From the NCBI GenBank assembly GCA_903893625.1, contig CAITND010000015.1:1-64000 (forward strand): a DNA stretch of 64,000 nucleotides. The letters are read 5' to 3'. The translations under genes were made by a program, and so were the position numbers. The notes under the pieces are model-generated. The model made no database searches. It saw only the letters and a program-made list of their open reading frames with translations, and was not told where the DNA came from. This document shows, piece by piece, positions 17,481 to 28,607 of the stretch. The stretch is from an uncultured Oscillatoriales cyanobacterium (GTDB lineage: Bacteria; Cyanobacteriota; Cyanobacteriia; Cyanobacteriales; Microcoleaceae). Position 1 is the stretch's first letter; each line of letters begins with the position of its first letter.

Positions 17481-20276
17481 CTAAATAGAAATTACTTGAA
17501 ACTGATTAGCTGTGATTAAATCTACATTAATACCGTTTAATCGAGCCAACTCTTGTCCGGTATTTGTTAAACTAATAATTACGGAATTTTCTCCTTGAGT
17601 TAGGGTAAGTTGAGCGAAGGTTAATCCGTTACTGAGTCCTAAAGTATCTAACTCAAGATTAAAGTCAAGAATCAAGTCACTTCCGGTATTGATTTCTAAT
17701 ACAAAAATATCTTGATCTGCTCCCCCAATTAAGGTATCATTTCCCCCATCTCCCCATAAGAGATCATTGCCACTTCCTCCTATTAAAGAATCATTCCCAC
17801 TGCCTCCATATAGAGTATCATTTCCAGCACATCCATCTAAAATATCTGTACCTGCATTTCCTAACAGCAAATCCTGATCATCTCCTCCACAAATACTATC
17901 ATCTCCCATATCTCCAAATAATATATCTTCACCCTGTTCACCTTTGAGAATGTCCTGACCCTGACCGCCAAATAAACTATCGTCTCCAGACCCCCCATCG
18001 ATAAAATCGTCTTCTGAATTTCCGAATAAAATATCGTTTTCGCTTCCACCGATTAAGCTGTCATTCCCTAAATTTCCGTATAAAATATCATTGCCTTCAT
18101 CCCCCTGTAACTGATCATTTTCTTTCCCCCCATATAGAGTATCTTCTCCTATATCTCCCTTGATAAAATCGTTATTGCGATCGCCAAATAGCAAATCATT
18201 ATTTTCATTTCCTTGCAAAATATCATCATCTTGTCCTCCATATTGGGTATCGTCTCCTAACCCTCCTATAAAAATATCTGCACCTTGATTTCCGAATAAC
18301 CAATCATTTCCATTTCCACTATTTAAGTTATCTGCACCTCCCATTCCTATTAAGGTATCATTTCCTTCAAAACCATTGATTTGATCATTAAAATTACTTC
18401 CTATTAAGTTGTCATTTCCTGTTTCCCCATCCAAGCTTTCTTCTACAAGATTTTGTGTTTTTCCTGGGTCTAAATTAGGTGTCGGAAATTGGTCACACAA
18501 ACAGTTATCTTCACCAATAGGAGTGGGTGTAGGTTGCGGTGTCGGTGTTGGTGTCGGTGTCGGTGTTGGTGTAGGTTGCGGTGTCGGTGTTGGTTGTGGA
18601 GTTGGTGTTGGTGTTGGTGTGGGACTCGGTGTAGGACTCGGTGTTGGTGTGGGACTCGGTGTAGGACTCGGTGTAGGAGTTAGAGATGGGAACTCATAAG
18701 CACCACTATCAATTATGGTTGTACCATTTTGATCGCCATCAATAGGACGAGTTTGACCGAGTTGATCCGTTGTGGGTGAATTATTATTTGTTCCCGTATC
18801 AATAGCGGGACTTCCTGTTAATAACGGATGAATTAATACCCCATTAACTGTTTGCAAATCTCCTAATAAAGCATCAGCAACCAATTGAATATTAGCAGTT
18901 GCTTTAGTATCATTTGGGTTTAATTCATTGGTTTGAATATTTCCCCCGCCATCATTATATTCAGTTCCGGTATGGTGTTTAACGTTCCAAGAATTTCCCC
19001 CATTATTGGCAAAATTTTTCGCTAAAATCGTATTTATTAACGTAACATTTGTACCTCCTCCCCAAAAACCTCCTCCTTGAAATCCAGCATAATTACTGGC
19101 AATTGTTGTATTAATAATATTAGTTAAATTTGTGCCATTAGCCAGCATTATCGCACCTCCTAAACCACTATTTCCATCAGAAGATTCGGCGCGATTTCCT
19201 GAAAAAGTGTTATTTGTAATAGTAGTGGGAGAGGTTTCACCGATCCATAAACCACCCCCTTGACTATAGGCTCGGTTATTGGCGAATGTTGTATTATTAA
19301 GGGTTAATTCTGCATTTCCGGCTCGGAGTCCACCCCCTAAAGAATCTCCTTTATTATTAGTTTGAATTGTATTATTGATAATTGTACTATTTTCAACAAT
19401 AATTTTATCAGGAGGATAAGCGAATAAAAATAATCCTCCTCCTTGTCCGGCTCCTGTATTTCCATCAAATAAAGAATTACTAATTTTAATAATTCCGCCT
19501 GTTAATCCTGGCCCAGAATTCGCTCCAGAGGCATTTGCACCATCGGTATAAATGGCTCCACCTGCACCGTGATAATTATTAGAGCCGTTGGGAACTATAC
19601 CTCCTGGAACAGAAGTATTATTGATAAATTTAGAATTATCAACCGTTAAATTCCCCAACAAATGATTAATTGCTCCCCCATTAACTCCTTTATTATTAGT
19701 AAATTCACTGTCTGTAACGGTGAGAGAACCTGCGCTTTTTGTAGCGATCGCACCTCCCCCTCGTTCACTCCCTCCTAAGGTGCCATCGTTATTATTAAAT
19801 TTGCTATTAATAATCACCGTATTACTTTTAAATCCGGTATAAATTCCGCCTCCAAATTGAGCAATATTATTATTAAGTTCACTATTTTCTAAGGTGAGGT
19901 TTGTTGAACCTCCCATGCGAATTCCTCCACCCGCACCTGCTTCATCAATTCCTGTTGCATTACCATTCGCAATAATTAGATTTTTAAGAGTTGTATTCGT
20001 GGGTTGAAATTGAGGATCAACTTGTAGTTCTAAAACTCGAAATTGGTTCTCTCCACTAATCGTTATTTTGGCGGAAGTAGTACCAGAAATTAGTCCATCA
20101 ATGGTAATACTTTTATTAATATTTAATTGACTACTGGTAATTTTTATGGTAGGATTGGATAGACTCGCTAAACTCGAATCAAATTGAATAATATCCCCTG
20201 GTTGAGCTTGAGCGATCGCATCTCTTAAAGAACCAATTCCATTATCATTTAAGTTGCTAACAATTAAAGTAGCCAT
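17481..20276 (-). CDS. Beta-helix and RTX repeat surface or secreted protein
   Basis: The 931-residue protein has three parts. Residues 1-525 are a right-handed beta-helix (pectin-lyase fold) with many NNT/GGGI turns and a start, [19 protein letters not shown], typical of polymorphic outer-membrane-like repeats. Residues about 529-586 are a Pro-Thr/Ser linker made of PTPTP and PSPTP units. Residues about 610-860 hold at least a dozen RTX calcium-binding nonapeptides (GGxGxDxLxG type). The end, [18 protein letters not shown] onwards, looks like a type I secretion C-terminus. There is no N-terminal signal peptide, which fits type I export. It should be an extracellular calcium-loaded adhesin or matrix protein. 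No transporter genes are adjacent. Confidence 0.85.
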   Translation of the reverse strand: MATLIVSNLNDNGIGSLRDAIAQAQPGDIIQFDSSLASLSNPTIKITSSQLNINKSITIDGLISGTTSAKITISGENQFRVLELQVDPQFQPTNTTLKNLIIANGNATGIDEAGAGGGIRMGGSTNLTLENSELNNNIAQFGGGIYTGFKSNTVIINSKFNNNDGTLGGSERGGGAIATKSAGSLTVTDSEFTNNKGVNGGAINHLLGNLTVDNSKFINNTSVPGGIVPNGSNNYHGAGGAIYTDGANASGANSGPGLTGGIIKISNSLFDGNTGAGQGGGLFLFAYPPDKIIVENSTIINNTIQTNNKGDSLGGGLRAGNAELTLNNTTFANNRAYSQGGGLWIGETSPTTITNNTFSGNRAESSDGNSGLGGAIMLANGTNLTNIINTTIASNYAGFQGGGFWGGGTNVTLINTILAKNFANNGGNSWNVKHHTGTEYNDGGGNIQTNELNPNDTKATANIQLVADALLGDLQTVNGVLIHPLLTGSPAIDTGTNNNSPTTDQLGQTRPIDGDQNGTTIIDSGAYEFPSLTPTPSPTPSPTPTPSPTPSPTPTPTPTPQPTPTPQPTPTPTPTPTPTPQPTPTPIGEDNCLCDQFPTPNLDPGKTQNLVEESLDGETGNDNLIGSNFNDQINGFEGNDTLIGMGGADNLNSGNGNDWLFGNQGADIFIGGLGDDTQYGGQDDDILQGNENNDLLFGDRNNDFIKGDIGEDTLYGGKENDQLQGDEGNDILYGNLGNDSLIGGSENDILFGNSEDDFIDGGSGDDSLFGGQGQDILKGEQGEDILFGDMGDDSICGGDDQDLLLGNAGTDILDGCAGNDTLYGGSGNDSLIGGSGNDLLWGDGGNDTLIGGADQDIFVLEINTGSDLILDFNLELDTLGLSNGLTFAQLTLTQGENSVIISLTNTGQELARLNGINVDLITANQFQVISI

Positions 20277-20868
20277 TCTGATTCATCCTAATATTGACTT
20301 TTATTTCCAGATAATGATTCTTTCAAGATCAGTCCATTGATATCCGGTGATCTGGGATCATTTTTATCAATCTTAAGTTTTTCAAAAATCCCATTCTTAT
20401 GTTGATCAAAAAGATGGGATCTGACCTAATTTTTTTATAGTCTGAGTAAGCTTAGAATCATTTTCTAAGCTGATGTTAAGCAAAACAAGAGATGAATGGA
20501 AATTGACAGCAAAGCAATAAGAGAAAACTAAGATTAGACTTAATTTCAATAAATAGACTGGCACTTTCACCCAGCCACTACGGGAAAGCACCAATCTATA
20601 TGTGGCACACTGCCAGGAAGCCACAAGAGCATATCATTAAAGCCCAAATGATGCAGATTTAAGCTTTAACTTATTAATAGCTTAATTTAGAGGTTTTATG
20701 CATCAGAAATTCTACGGAACTTTTGAATTTAAAAAAACATTGTACCTCCGGGAAATTATTGAGAAGGAATGCTAAAAATAAAGGGGCAAGGTATCCCTCA
20801 CCCGTTTATACACTTAGAGATCAGCTATTCTGCATGTGACATACTCCCACATCAAATCTGAGTACAGA
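20277..20868. other. Intergenic stretch between RTX gene and TnpB remnant
   Basis: About 590 bases. It contains the upstream region of the RTX gene, and further along several small GC-richer inverted repeats near 20555-20630 that could be debris of the IS200/IS605 element. A minus-strand frame at 20406-20624 has no family features and I do not consider it a gene. Confidence 0.45.
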
Positions 20869-20880
20869 TTATGATGTGGG
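20846..20880 (-). repeat. Hairpin at the 3' end of the TnpB remnant
   Basis: CCCACATCA/TGATGTGGG (9 bp) encloses a second stem AATCTG/CAGATT with a 4-base loop, making a near-continuous 15-bp hairpin with one bulged base. It overlaps the tnpB stop at 20869. IS200/IS605 elements carry subterminal hairpins at their ends and the TnpB guide RNA (omega RNA) scaffold overlaps this part of the gene, so this is probably what is left of the right end. Confidence 0.65.
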
Positions 20881-21138
20881 CTTCTTGGCAGCCCGATGAA
20901 GGGTATGCAAGATTTCCTTGATGGTACTGTTATCCATAGAACCGACTACAGAAAGATTCCCACTACGGCGTTTTATACTGGGGAAAATGCCCAACCCCAG
21001 TCTTTTTAGGTTAATCGCAGCATTGATATCACGATCAACCATCAAAGAATTTTCATCATCCCAATAGTCTCGGATACTACAATCGCTAAATTTCATCGGG
21101 CTGTATTCCCCACAACCCAGACCCGATTTCAACAGCAA
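20869..21138 (-). pseudogene. IS200/IS605 TnpB, C-terminal remnant
   Basis: The 89-residue frame shows the TnpB end: part of the zinc ribbon (GCGEYSPMKFSDCS), then DRDINAAINLKRLGLG with the last catalytic Asp of the RuvC fold, and a tail ending AAKKPTS. The N-terminal three quarters of the protein are absent; a stop codon lies just upstream and the Bax inhibitor gene ends 41 bases away. No TnpA is present, so the element cannot move. The retained hairpin at 20846-20880 marks its right end. Confidence 0.8.
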
Positions 21139-21179
21139 GTTTAGTTTTTAGAGGGGTCGCTGAACTATCCTGGCTGGAA

Positions 21180-21905
21180 TTAATCCCGATTAAAGGCAAT
21201 CAGTAAGCGCAGAATGAAGATAAATAAGTTGATGTAGGTTAAATACATCGACAATGCTGCGGATAAATACTGATTATCGTTGTAGGCACGGGGAAGCAAA
21301 TAGAAGTCAACCACCGCCGCCCCAACAAACAACACCACTCCAATACCCGAAATCCCAATTTCTAACCAAGAGGGCGCAATTACCCCAAAGAAACCGAGGA
21401 CAAATTGCGCCAGAACCACAACAAATAGGGCAATAATTCCTAGACTGATGGTTTTGGTCAGCGCCATCCCATCGGACTCGGAGAGGTTAGACCCAATCGA
21501 ACGCGCCCCGATAAAGGTGACTCCACATCCTAAAGCGGCAACACCAATCCCGGCAATGCCAACGCCACTGGTACCCAAAGCCAGGGCAACTAGACCCGTG
21601 AGGGTGTAGCCTGTGAGTAGGCTGTAGGTCGCTAATAGGGGTAAGGCAGCTTGACTATTACCCTTGTTGGCAACACCGGAAGCGACAAAAAACAGAGCAA
21701 TTTGTGCAATCAGGGCTACCCAGAATGTCGTCATGAACAATCCGGGGTTGGTGGCGGCAACATTCAGACCCCCAAAGGTGCCAACGGCCGTGAGAATTAA
21801 CCCACCGCCGACATAAGGCAAAGCGTTGGCAATAACATTAGGGCCGAGAATGGCTTCATTTTTAGCCTCTCGTACAGCTTGACGGAAGTTACTGGTACTG
21901 GTCAT
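21180..21905 (-). CDS. Bax inhibitor-1/YccA family membrane protein
   Basis: The 241-residue protein has seven hydrophobic segments after a short polar N-terminus, and the BI-1 C-terminal pattern YNDNQYLSAALSMYLTYINLFIFILRLL, in which the Asp residues match the calcium-leak site of BI-1 proteins. Bacterial members are pH-sensitive calcium channels or partners of the FtsH protease. It resides in the plasma or thylakoid membrane. It is probably monocistronic. Its product could interact functionally with the EF-hand and RTX calcium binders encoded nearby, but nothing in the sequence shows that. Confidence 0.85.
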   Translation of the reverse strand: MTSTSNFRQAVREAKNEAILGPNVIANALPYVGGGLILTAVGTFGGLNVAATNPGLFMTTFWVALIAQIALFFVASGVANKGNSQAALPLLATYSLLTGYTLTGLVALALGTSGVGIAGIGVAALGCGVTFIGARSIGSNLSESDGMALTKTISLGIIALFVVVLAQFVLGFFGVIAPSWLEIGISGIGVVLFVGAAVVDFYLLPRAYNDNQYLSAALSMYLTYINLFIFILRLLIAFNRD

Positions 21906-22024
21906 ATCGTTCTTGTATGATTCACAATCAGAATACTATTATTTTATTGTGACTGATTCAGGCAAGGTTGGTAGAGCAAGGCACCAGCAAAAAGCCAAAA
22001 CATCGATTTTCAGATTTTAATTTC

Positions 22025-25000
22025 TTAAATCAAGCACTGTTCAATCAGTGATGTCAAAGCAGAAGCAGCTTCAATATGGAGATTGTGTCCTCCTGAAACA
22101 AAGACTTGTTTTGCTTGAATCATAGCGATTTGCTGTTGTTGCAAATCTTCTGGACGATTCAGTTTACTACGATCTCCATAGACTAATAAAGTCGGAACTT
22201 GAATCTGTTTGAGCATCGCTAAATATTGAGATCGACCTCCATTAAAACTGCTAAAACTTAGGGGAGAACGGGTACGAAGAATCGAGTCCCAACTCCAGAT
22301 CACTCCCCCCTCAAAGGGTTGGGTTGTTCTTTCAGCTAGGATATAAGAAAATTCTGACGACAGCGCGGGTGTAACTTGACGCAATCTTCTAGCCGCAGTT
22401 GCCACATCTGGGAAGATCGGATGTTGAGGGCCAGAGGCAAAATATTCTAAAAAAGTCGTTAGCTGATTAACTGGCTCTTGCTTATTTTCTTCCGCAGGTA
22501 GTGGCGGTTCTACTAACATTAAACCTTTGATTTTATCGGGTCTTACACTCGTAATCATTGCCGCTAACATCGCCCCCATAGAATGACCAACTAAAAATAA
22601 AGGTTGGTCGGTTAATTCCTGAATCACTCGATCTATTTGAGCCAAAAATGTTAGAGAATTGTAAGAGGTTGCTATCTCTAAATGATCAGAACGTCCATGA
22701 CCCAATAGATCAGGAGCCACTACCCGATAACCTTTTTCTGCTAGAGGAAGTGCTACTTCTTGCCAAGCTAATCCTTGTTCCAAAATTCCATGAATACACA
22801 GGACTACAGGATGATTTTGGGAACCCCAACTACACAAGCAAATCTGCTTGCCTTTGAAATCTAAAAACTTTTCCTCATGCTGATTCTTTCTCGAAGGAGT
22901 GATAGAAACTTCGCTTTTATTAATATTAGATATCCTGTCAATTGGGTTAGGTAATTCATAATTGAATTGCTGGGCAATCTGTCGCGTTGCTTCCCCTAAG
23001 CACTCAGGTAATTGAATCGTTTTCCACTTGTCTCCTAAACTGGAATCAACAGAATTGTGTTTCAGAAAGTTGGGATCACTGATTGACAAAGAACTTTCAT
23101 AAACCCCCGCAGTCATGCGATCACCCTTGTAGGGTTGCAAAAGTGCAGAATCAAAATCAATCTTCAGAAAATCGCATAATAGTGATAGAATTTTATCGGG
23201 TTCTTTAACCAATTCTTCATAGCAAATCTGATGGTGACGTTTTGGTTCTATCTCTGTGAGAAAATCTAGGATATTTTGATTACTCTTAGTCCATATTTGC
23301 TGGGCTACTTGGTAAGGATTTTCATCCCCTAATCCTGCTATTTTTTGCATCCGCATCCGCACAAATGATTCAATCACTGAATAGGGATGACGAACTAAGT
23401 GAATATATTTGGAATTAGCAAATAGAGATTCTGCTCTTTCTAAAATTGCACGATTTATGGCATAAGAGGGAGATTTATCGACTAACAAACGGGGGGCTAT
23501 ATTTTCTTGAATTTCCTGATACATCTGGTGAATAGACAAATTTTTCAAGCATTTATCTTGAATTAAGGCTTGACTAGCAGTTGCACTAGATTTGTAAATT
23601 TCCATCAAAGCCTTCTGGAGCCCTTCACCCAAATGAGAAAGCTTGAGTTGTTCCTCTCGTTCTCTCATCGTATTAAACGGTAAAAGATGCAATTCGGGTG
23701 GAGAAAATAGGGAAGGATGACCCGCTAACATCACCCTCAGCAACGTTGAACCAGACCGAGGACTAGAAAGAATAAAAATAATCCCAGGGAGACGTTCTGA
23801 ACTAGCAGTTAGAGGAAGAGAATTAGGAATAGATTGTGTCTCTAAGATTTCTAAAGTTTTTGGGGAGGGTTGCGGGGAATTAAAAGCAGTATCTTGCTTC
23901 CTAAGTTCAGCACTCAAATACTTAGTTAGGGAGTCTATTCTCGGTCGTTCATAAAATTCTCTCGGATAAATTATAAAGTTCAAATCCTGACTCAGTTGAT
24001 TCACAATTTCCATTGTCATCAGAGAATCCATACCCATTTCAATTAGATTAGTCTGGGTAGGAATTTCTGATAAATTAATTTGCAGGGTATTAGCTACTAA
24101 AGAGAGCAGATACTTTTGCAATATCTCTTGAGATTCTGTTTCCGTTGCTGCTTTTAATTTCTCTAAAATTCCTTGATTATTCTTTTGTTGTTTTAATTTA
24201 GATTGTTCTTGTACTTTATCCTGTTGTAACAGTTCCGAAAGTAATGAATTGGGGTATCCTAAACTCCATTGTTTTGTTAAAATCGACCAATCTGCGGGCA
24301 GAACCCCCACCTGTGGTTTAGACTGATTGAGTAGAAGTTCTTCTAATATTTCTAGCCCTTGTTCTGGAGTAATAAAACTGATACCAGAGGTTTTCCACCG
24401 ACTCTGATACTGACTAGCTACGCGAGTCGCCATCCCAGCTTGCGACCATGCTCCCCAGTTAATACTTAATCCGGGTAATCCTATCTGGCGACGATAATGA
24501 GCCAACGCATCCATAAACGCATTCGCCGCCGCATAATTTCCTTGACCGGGGGAACCCAATAACGAAGCCATTGAAGAGAAACAAACAAAGAAGTCTAATG
24601 ATAGATTTTGAGTCAGTTGGTGCAAATACCAAGCACCTTTTACTTTCGGTGCCATCACCTGAGTAAAACGCTGCCAACTAATATGTTGTAGAACGCCATC
24701 ATCCACAATACCAGCCGCATGAATTACCCCTCGCAGTGGAGGTAAAGATCTGTGAATCTGGTCTAATATATTGATAATATCGGCTTCAATAGAGATATCA
24801 CCAAAAAAGAGATAAATACTAGCTCCTGCGGTTTCTAAATTCTCAATTTTTTTCTGTGCTTGTAAAGATGCTTGGTGGCGATTAATGAATACTAAATATT
24901 TGGCTCCCTTCGATACCATCCACTCGGCAATCTGTAATCCTAAAGCTCCCAAACCTCCAGTAATTAGATAGGTAGCTTCTTGATGGAAAGACAGAAATCC

Positions 25001-28000
25001 GGTTGCTAATTTTACCTGTTCTGAGTCATATTTAACTAAAGAAGCTGTGTATAATTGTTGACCGCGTAGAGCGAGATGGTCTGGTTTTTGCGAGTCTATT
25101 ACAAGTTGCAGTAGCCTTTGCGTTTCCTGTTCTGAACCTTGGGGATCTAAATCTACTAACCCCCCCCAAAGATGCGGATGTTCCCAAGATATTACTCGAC
25201 CTAATCCCCACAAGCATGATTGAGTTACGGCTAATTTCTCTGTGTTTGATACAGGCTGAGATCCTCTAGTAATTAACCACAATTGGGGTAAGGTAGTCTT
25301 GGGGTTTTTGACTACAGCTTGTAACCAGTGCAGTACGCTACCGCATCCCCAAAGTTGTGCTGTTTCTAAGGCAGAAACGGTTAAATTCTGTTCGCCTGTG
25401 GTATCTAAACTCCACAAATGAATGATTTTTTGTAAGGGTAATGTATTGGTTTCACTAATAGCTTGATAGAGTTGTTCAAATTCCTGGGGATGTTCGGGAT
25501 TAATGTAATAAATTCCTGTCTCAGAATGTTGATAGGTATCGGCTCGATAAACTAAACTACATTCATGTCCTTGGTGTTGCAATTGATTTTTTAAGGTTTC
25601 TCCTAATCCTGTGGAATCAGCAAAAATTAACCAATGACTCGGTTGAGAAATATGAGGCGATTGACTAATATTTAAAGGTTTCCATTGAATTTCATAAAGC
25701 CAATCGTTGAGATTAAATTTAGATTTCAATAAATTGAGTAATAATTCCAACTGTTCATCCGAAAATTTACCTGTTTTTGATAGTTCTTGAATTAATTTTT
25801 GAATGTCTTTTTGATTCCGTCGGTTAACGAGAGGAGGATTGTTTTTTTCGGGTGAGGCTGGGAAAGTTTCTATCCAGTAGCGTTGCCGTTGAAACGGATA
25901 GGTTGGTAATATTACTTTCCGACAAGGATAATCTTTATAAAACCCTGACCAATCTATTTTAAATCCCTGCACATATAACTGCGCCAAACTAGAAAGTATT
26001 TGTTGCGAATCAGTTTGAGGTGGATACAAAGAAGGCAACCACATTGCTTGATTTTTGGGCAAACATTGACGTCCTATTCGCAATAGAATCGGCTTAGGGC
26101 CGATTTCCAAAAAAACGGTATATCCCTGCTGATGTAACGTCTCAATACCCTGAGCAAACCTCACAGGTTCTCTGAGATGTTGCACCCAATATTGATAGGT
26201 GGCAATACTCTGATCATTTTGTTTTCCAGTAATATTAGAAATTAGTGAAATTTGAGGTTGATTGTAGTTTATTTGTCGAGCGATCGCTGCAAATTCTGTT
26301 AATATTGGTTCCATTAATGGAGAATGGAAAGCATGAGATACCTGTAATTGCTTAGTCTTGATTCCTTGAGATTCTAGGCTATTACAAATTGCTCTAATTG
26401 CTTTTGTTTCTCCAGAAATCACTACATTTTCAATCCCGTTAAAAGCAGCAATAGAAACTTGTGAATTATAGGGTGTGATCGCTTTTCTAACCACCGACTC
26501 TGAAGCTAACACTGAAACCATTTCACCCGCTTGGGTTAACTGCATTAACCTTCCTCTAGCAGCAATTAATTTCAAACCTTCTTCGAGACTAAAAACTCCG
26601 GCAACAGTTGCGGCAACATATTCTCCCACACTATGACCCATCAGAATATCTGGTTTGATTCCCCAGGATTTCCATAACTCGAATAAGGCATATTCAATGG
26701 CAAATAAGGCGGGTTGAGTATAAACAGTTTGGTTAATAAGATCGGGATTTTCTAAATTAGAATAAAGTGCTTCTAGGAGAGGAATTTCTAAATAAGGTTG
26801 TAGAATGCGATCGCATTCTTGCAAAACTTCCCGAAACCGGGGTTGAGTCTGGTATAACTCCCATCCCATTCTTTGATATTGAGAACCTTGACCTGTAAAT
26901 AGAAAAGCGATTTTAGGAGGTTTGCTACTATTGAGAAATTGACCGAAAAATAACCCTGGTGCTTGATTTTCTTTCTGAAAATTTGCTAATTTTTCTCGAA
27001 GTTCGGCGGAGGTTGTTGCTAACACAGCGAGACGATATTGAAAATGAGAGCGTCCTGTATTAGCGGTGAAGCAAATATCTTCTAGTTTTTGTTCTGGATA
27101 CAGTTGTAGATGATTGTGATAACAACTCACTAAATCTTTGAGAGCATTTTCAGTTTTCGCCGACAGCGTTAACAGATTCACAGAACACTTTAAACCGACT
27201 TCTAATTTAACCTGTTCTGGAGCTTCTGACAAAATCAGATGAACATTACTACCACTCATACCAAAAGAACTCACCCCCGCCAGACGAGGTGCCTTTTCCC
27301 AAGGCATAACTGAAGTAGGAATCACCACCGGAATCTGATTCCAAGGAATATAAGGATTAGGCTTGCTAAAATGTAAATGAGGGGGAATTTCCTGATTTTT
27401 AATCGCTAAAACCACCTTAATCAAACTCGATATTCCGGCAGCGGCTTCTAAATGTCCAAAATTGGTTTTCACCGAACCTACAATTAGAGGTTGATTGATA
27501 GGCCTGTTTTTCCCATAAACTGCTGCTAAAGCCTCTAGTTCAATCGGATCACCCAAAGTTGTGCCTGTACCGTGAGCTTCTACATAACTAACTTGATGGG
27601 GTTCAATTCTAGCATTTTTCAAAGCTTGCTCAATCACATCTTTTTGAGCTTTTTTATTAGGAACTGTCAAACCACCACTCGGCCCATCATGGTTGGTTGC
27701 CGAACCGCGAATCACTGCTAAAATTCTATCCCCATCGCTGATAGCATCGGAGAGACGTTTGAGGACGACCATCCCACATCCTTCTCCCTGACCATAACCA
27801 TCCGCCGCAGCGTCAAAAGTTTTGCAACGACCGTCAGGCGCCAGAGCTTTGATTTGGCAACGAGCAACCGTATTTCCTGGGAACAAAATCAAGTTAACTC
27901 CACCCACAAGGGCGAGATTGGATTCCTTTAAACGCAAACCGCAGCAAGCTAAATGTACAGCAATTAAAGAAGAAGAACAGGCTGTATCTAACTGAATATT

Positions 28001-28606
28001 TGGCCCTTGCAAACCGAGAAAATGGGAAATCCGACCGACTGCTATACTGCGAGTGCTACCAATACCAGAGTAGGCATCAACAACTGTTGACTGCTCATTA
28101 ACAAATCGAATTGTGGCGTTGACGATTTGGTTAGATACATAATCGTCTGTGCAAATGCCCACATACACACCCGTGAGACTGTTTCTAAGCTGATTTGGTG
28201 CTATTCCGGCGTTTTCCAATGCTTCCCAAGTCACCTCTAAAAGCAGTCTTTGTTGCGGGTCTAAACTCGCTGCTTCTCTAGGAGAAATGCCAAAAAATAA
28301 AGGATCAAACTGGTCTATTTGCTGAAGGAAACTACCTTGTTTGGTATAAGCTTTCAAAGGTGTTTTGGGATCGGGATCATAGAAAGCTTCAATATCCCAT
28401 CGGTCTGATGGGATTTCTGTGACCGCATCTACACCTTTGCGTAATAACTGCCAAAATGAAGCCGGATCGTTGACGTTACCGGGAAATCGACAACCTACAC
28501 CAATAATCGCAATGGGTTCGGTTTTTTCCCGCTCAACTGCCTCCAATTTATTGTGAACTTGTTCTAAAAGCTCAAGTAACTGTTGGGATGAAAGAGGTTG
28601 ATTCAT
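22025..28606 (-). CDS. Type I PKS, KS-AT-KR-ACP-ST-TE, terminal alkene-forming module
   Basis: The 2193-residue protein begins with a short coiled docking segment (5-28), then KS (about 30-460, DTACSSS and HGTGT intact), AT (about 565-880, GQGSQ, GHSVGEY at about 655, AFHSPL at about 759), KR (about 1210-1435, TGGLGALG and the B-type motif VDD), ACP (Ser in GMDSL at about 1527), sulfotransferase (about 1610-1870, PAPS-binding SPRSGSTLL) and an alpha/beta-hydrolase thioesterase (about 1920-2193, GHSMG at about 2007, His near 2175). ACP-ST-TE is the ending of curacin CurM and olefin synthase: the ST sulfates the beta-hydroxyl made by the KR, and the TE hydrolyses the chain with loss of CO2 and sulfate to give a terminal alkene. 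Its start lies one base after the stop of the preceding PKS. Confidence 0.93.
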   Translation of the reverse strand: MNQPLSSQQLLELLEQVHNKLEAVEREKTEPIAIIGVGCRFPGNVNDPASFWQLLRKGVDAVTEIPSDRWDIEAFYDPDPKTPLKAYTKQGSFLQQIDQFDPLFFGISPREAASLDPQQRLLLEVTWEALENAGIAPNQLRNSLTGVYVGICTDDYVSNQIVNATIRFVNEQSTVVDAYSGIGSTRSIAVGRISHFLGLQGPNIQLDTACSSSLIAVHLACCGLRLKESNLALVGGVNLILFPGNTVARCQIKALAPDGRCKTFDAAADGYGQGEGCGMVVLKRLSDAISDGDRILAVIRGSATNHDGPSGGLTVPNKKAQKDVIEQALKNARIEPHQVSYVEAHGTGTTLGDPIELEALAAVYGKNRPINQPLIVGSVKTNFGHLEAAAGISSLIKVVLAIKNQEIPPHLHFSKPNPYIPWNQIPVVIPTSVMPWEKAPRLAGVSSFGMSGSNVHLILSEAPEQVKLEVGLKCSVNLLTLSAKTENALKDLVSCYHNHLQLYPEQKLEDICFTANTGRSHFQYRLAVLATTSAELREKLANFQKENQAPGLFFGQFLNSSKPPKIAFLFTGQGSQYQRMGWELYQTQPRFREVLQECDRILQPYLEIPLLEALYSNLENPDLINQTVYTQPALFAIEYALFELWKSWGIKPDILMGHSVGEYVAATVAGVFSLEEGLKLIAARGRLMQLTQAGEMVSVLASESVVRKAITPYNSQVSIAAFNGIENVVISGETKAIRAICNSLESQGIKTKQLQVSHAFHSPLMEPILTEFAAIARQINYNQPQISLISNITGKQNDQSIATYQYWVQHLREPVRFAQGIETLHQQGYTVFLEIGPKPILLRIGRQCLPKNQAMWLPSLYPPQTDSQQILSSLAQLYVQGFKIDWSGFYKDYPCRKVILPTYPFQRQRYWIETFPASPEKNNPPLVNRRNQKDIQKLIQELSKTGKFSDEQLELLLNLLKSKFNLNDWLYEIQWKPLNISQSPHISQPSHWLIFADSTGLGETLKNQLQHQGHECSLVYRADTYQHSETGIYYINPEHPQEFEQLYQAISETNTLPLQKIIHLWSLDTTGEQNLTVSALETAQLWGCGSVLHWLQAVVKNPKTTLPQLWLITRGSQPVSNTEKLAVTQSCLWGLGRVISWEHPHLWGGLVDLDPQGSEQETQRLLQLVIDSQKPDHLALRGQQLYTASLVKYDSEQVKLATGFLSFHQEATYLITGGLGALGLQIAEWMVSKGAKYLVFINRHQASLQAQKKIENLETAGASIYLFFGDISIEADIINILDQIHRSLPPLRGVIHAAGIVDDGVLQHISWQRFTQVMAPKVKGAWYLHQLTQNLSLDFFVCFSSMASLLGSPGQGNYAAANAFMDALAHYRRQIGLPGLSINWGAWSQAGMATRVASQYQSRWKTSGISFITPEQGLEILEELLLNQSKPQVGVLPADWSILTKQWSLGYPNSLLSELLQQDKVQEQSKLKQQKNNQGILEKLKAATETESQEILQKYLLSLVANTLQINLSEIPTQTNLIEMGMDSLMTMEIVNQLSQDLNFIIYPREFYERPRIDSLTKYLSAELRKQDTAFNSPQPSPKTLEILETQSIPNSLPLTASSERLPGIIFILSSPRSGSTLLRVMLAGHPSLFSPPELHLLPFNTMREREEQLKLSHLGEGLQKALMEIYKSSATASQALIQDKCLKNLSIHQMYQEIQENIAPRLLVDKSPSYAINRAILERAESLFANSKYIHLVRHPYSVIESFVRMRMQKIAGLGDENPYQVAQQIWTKSNQNILDFLTEIEPKRHHQICYEELVKEPDKILSLLCDFLKIDFDSALLQPYKGDRMTAGVYESSLSISDPNFLKHNSVDSSLGDKWKTIQLPECLGEATRQIAQQFNYELPNPIDRISNINKSEVSITPSRKNQHEEKFLDFKGKQICLCSWGSQNHPVVLCIHGILEQGLAWQEVALPLAEKGYRVVAPDLLGHGRSDHLEIATSYNSLTFLAQIDRVIQELTDQPLFLVGHSMGAMLAAMITSVRPDKIKGLMLVEPPLPAEENKQEPVNQLTTFLEYFASGPQHPIFPDVATAARRLRQVTPALSSEFSYILAERTTQPFEGGVIWSWDSILRTRSPLSFSSFNGGRSQYLAMLKQIQVPTLLVYGDRSKLNRPEDLQQQQIAMIQAKQVFVSGGHNLHIEAASALTSLIEQCLI

Positions 28607-28607
28607 G

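Noticed and set aside
18409-18699. Plus-strand frame of almost only Gly and Val
   Set aside because: It is the complement of the Pro-Thr linker codons of the RTX gene and has no start context; a shadow frame.
20406-20624. Minus-strand frame of 72 codons
   Set aside because: No ribosome-binding site, no family pattern and no conserved feature; probably chance or IS debris.
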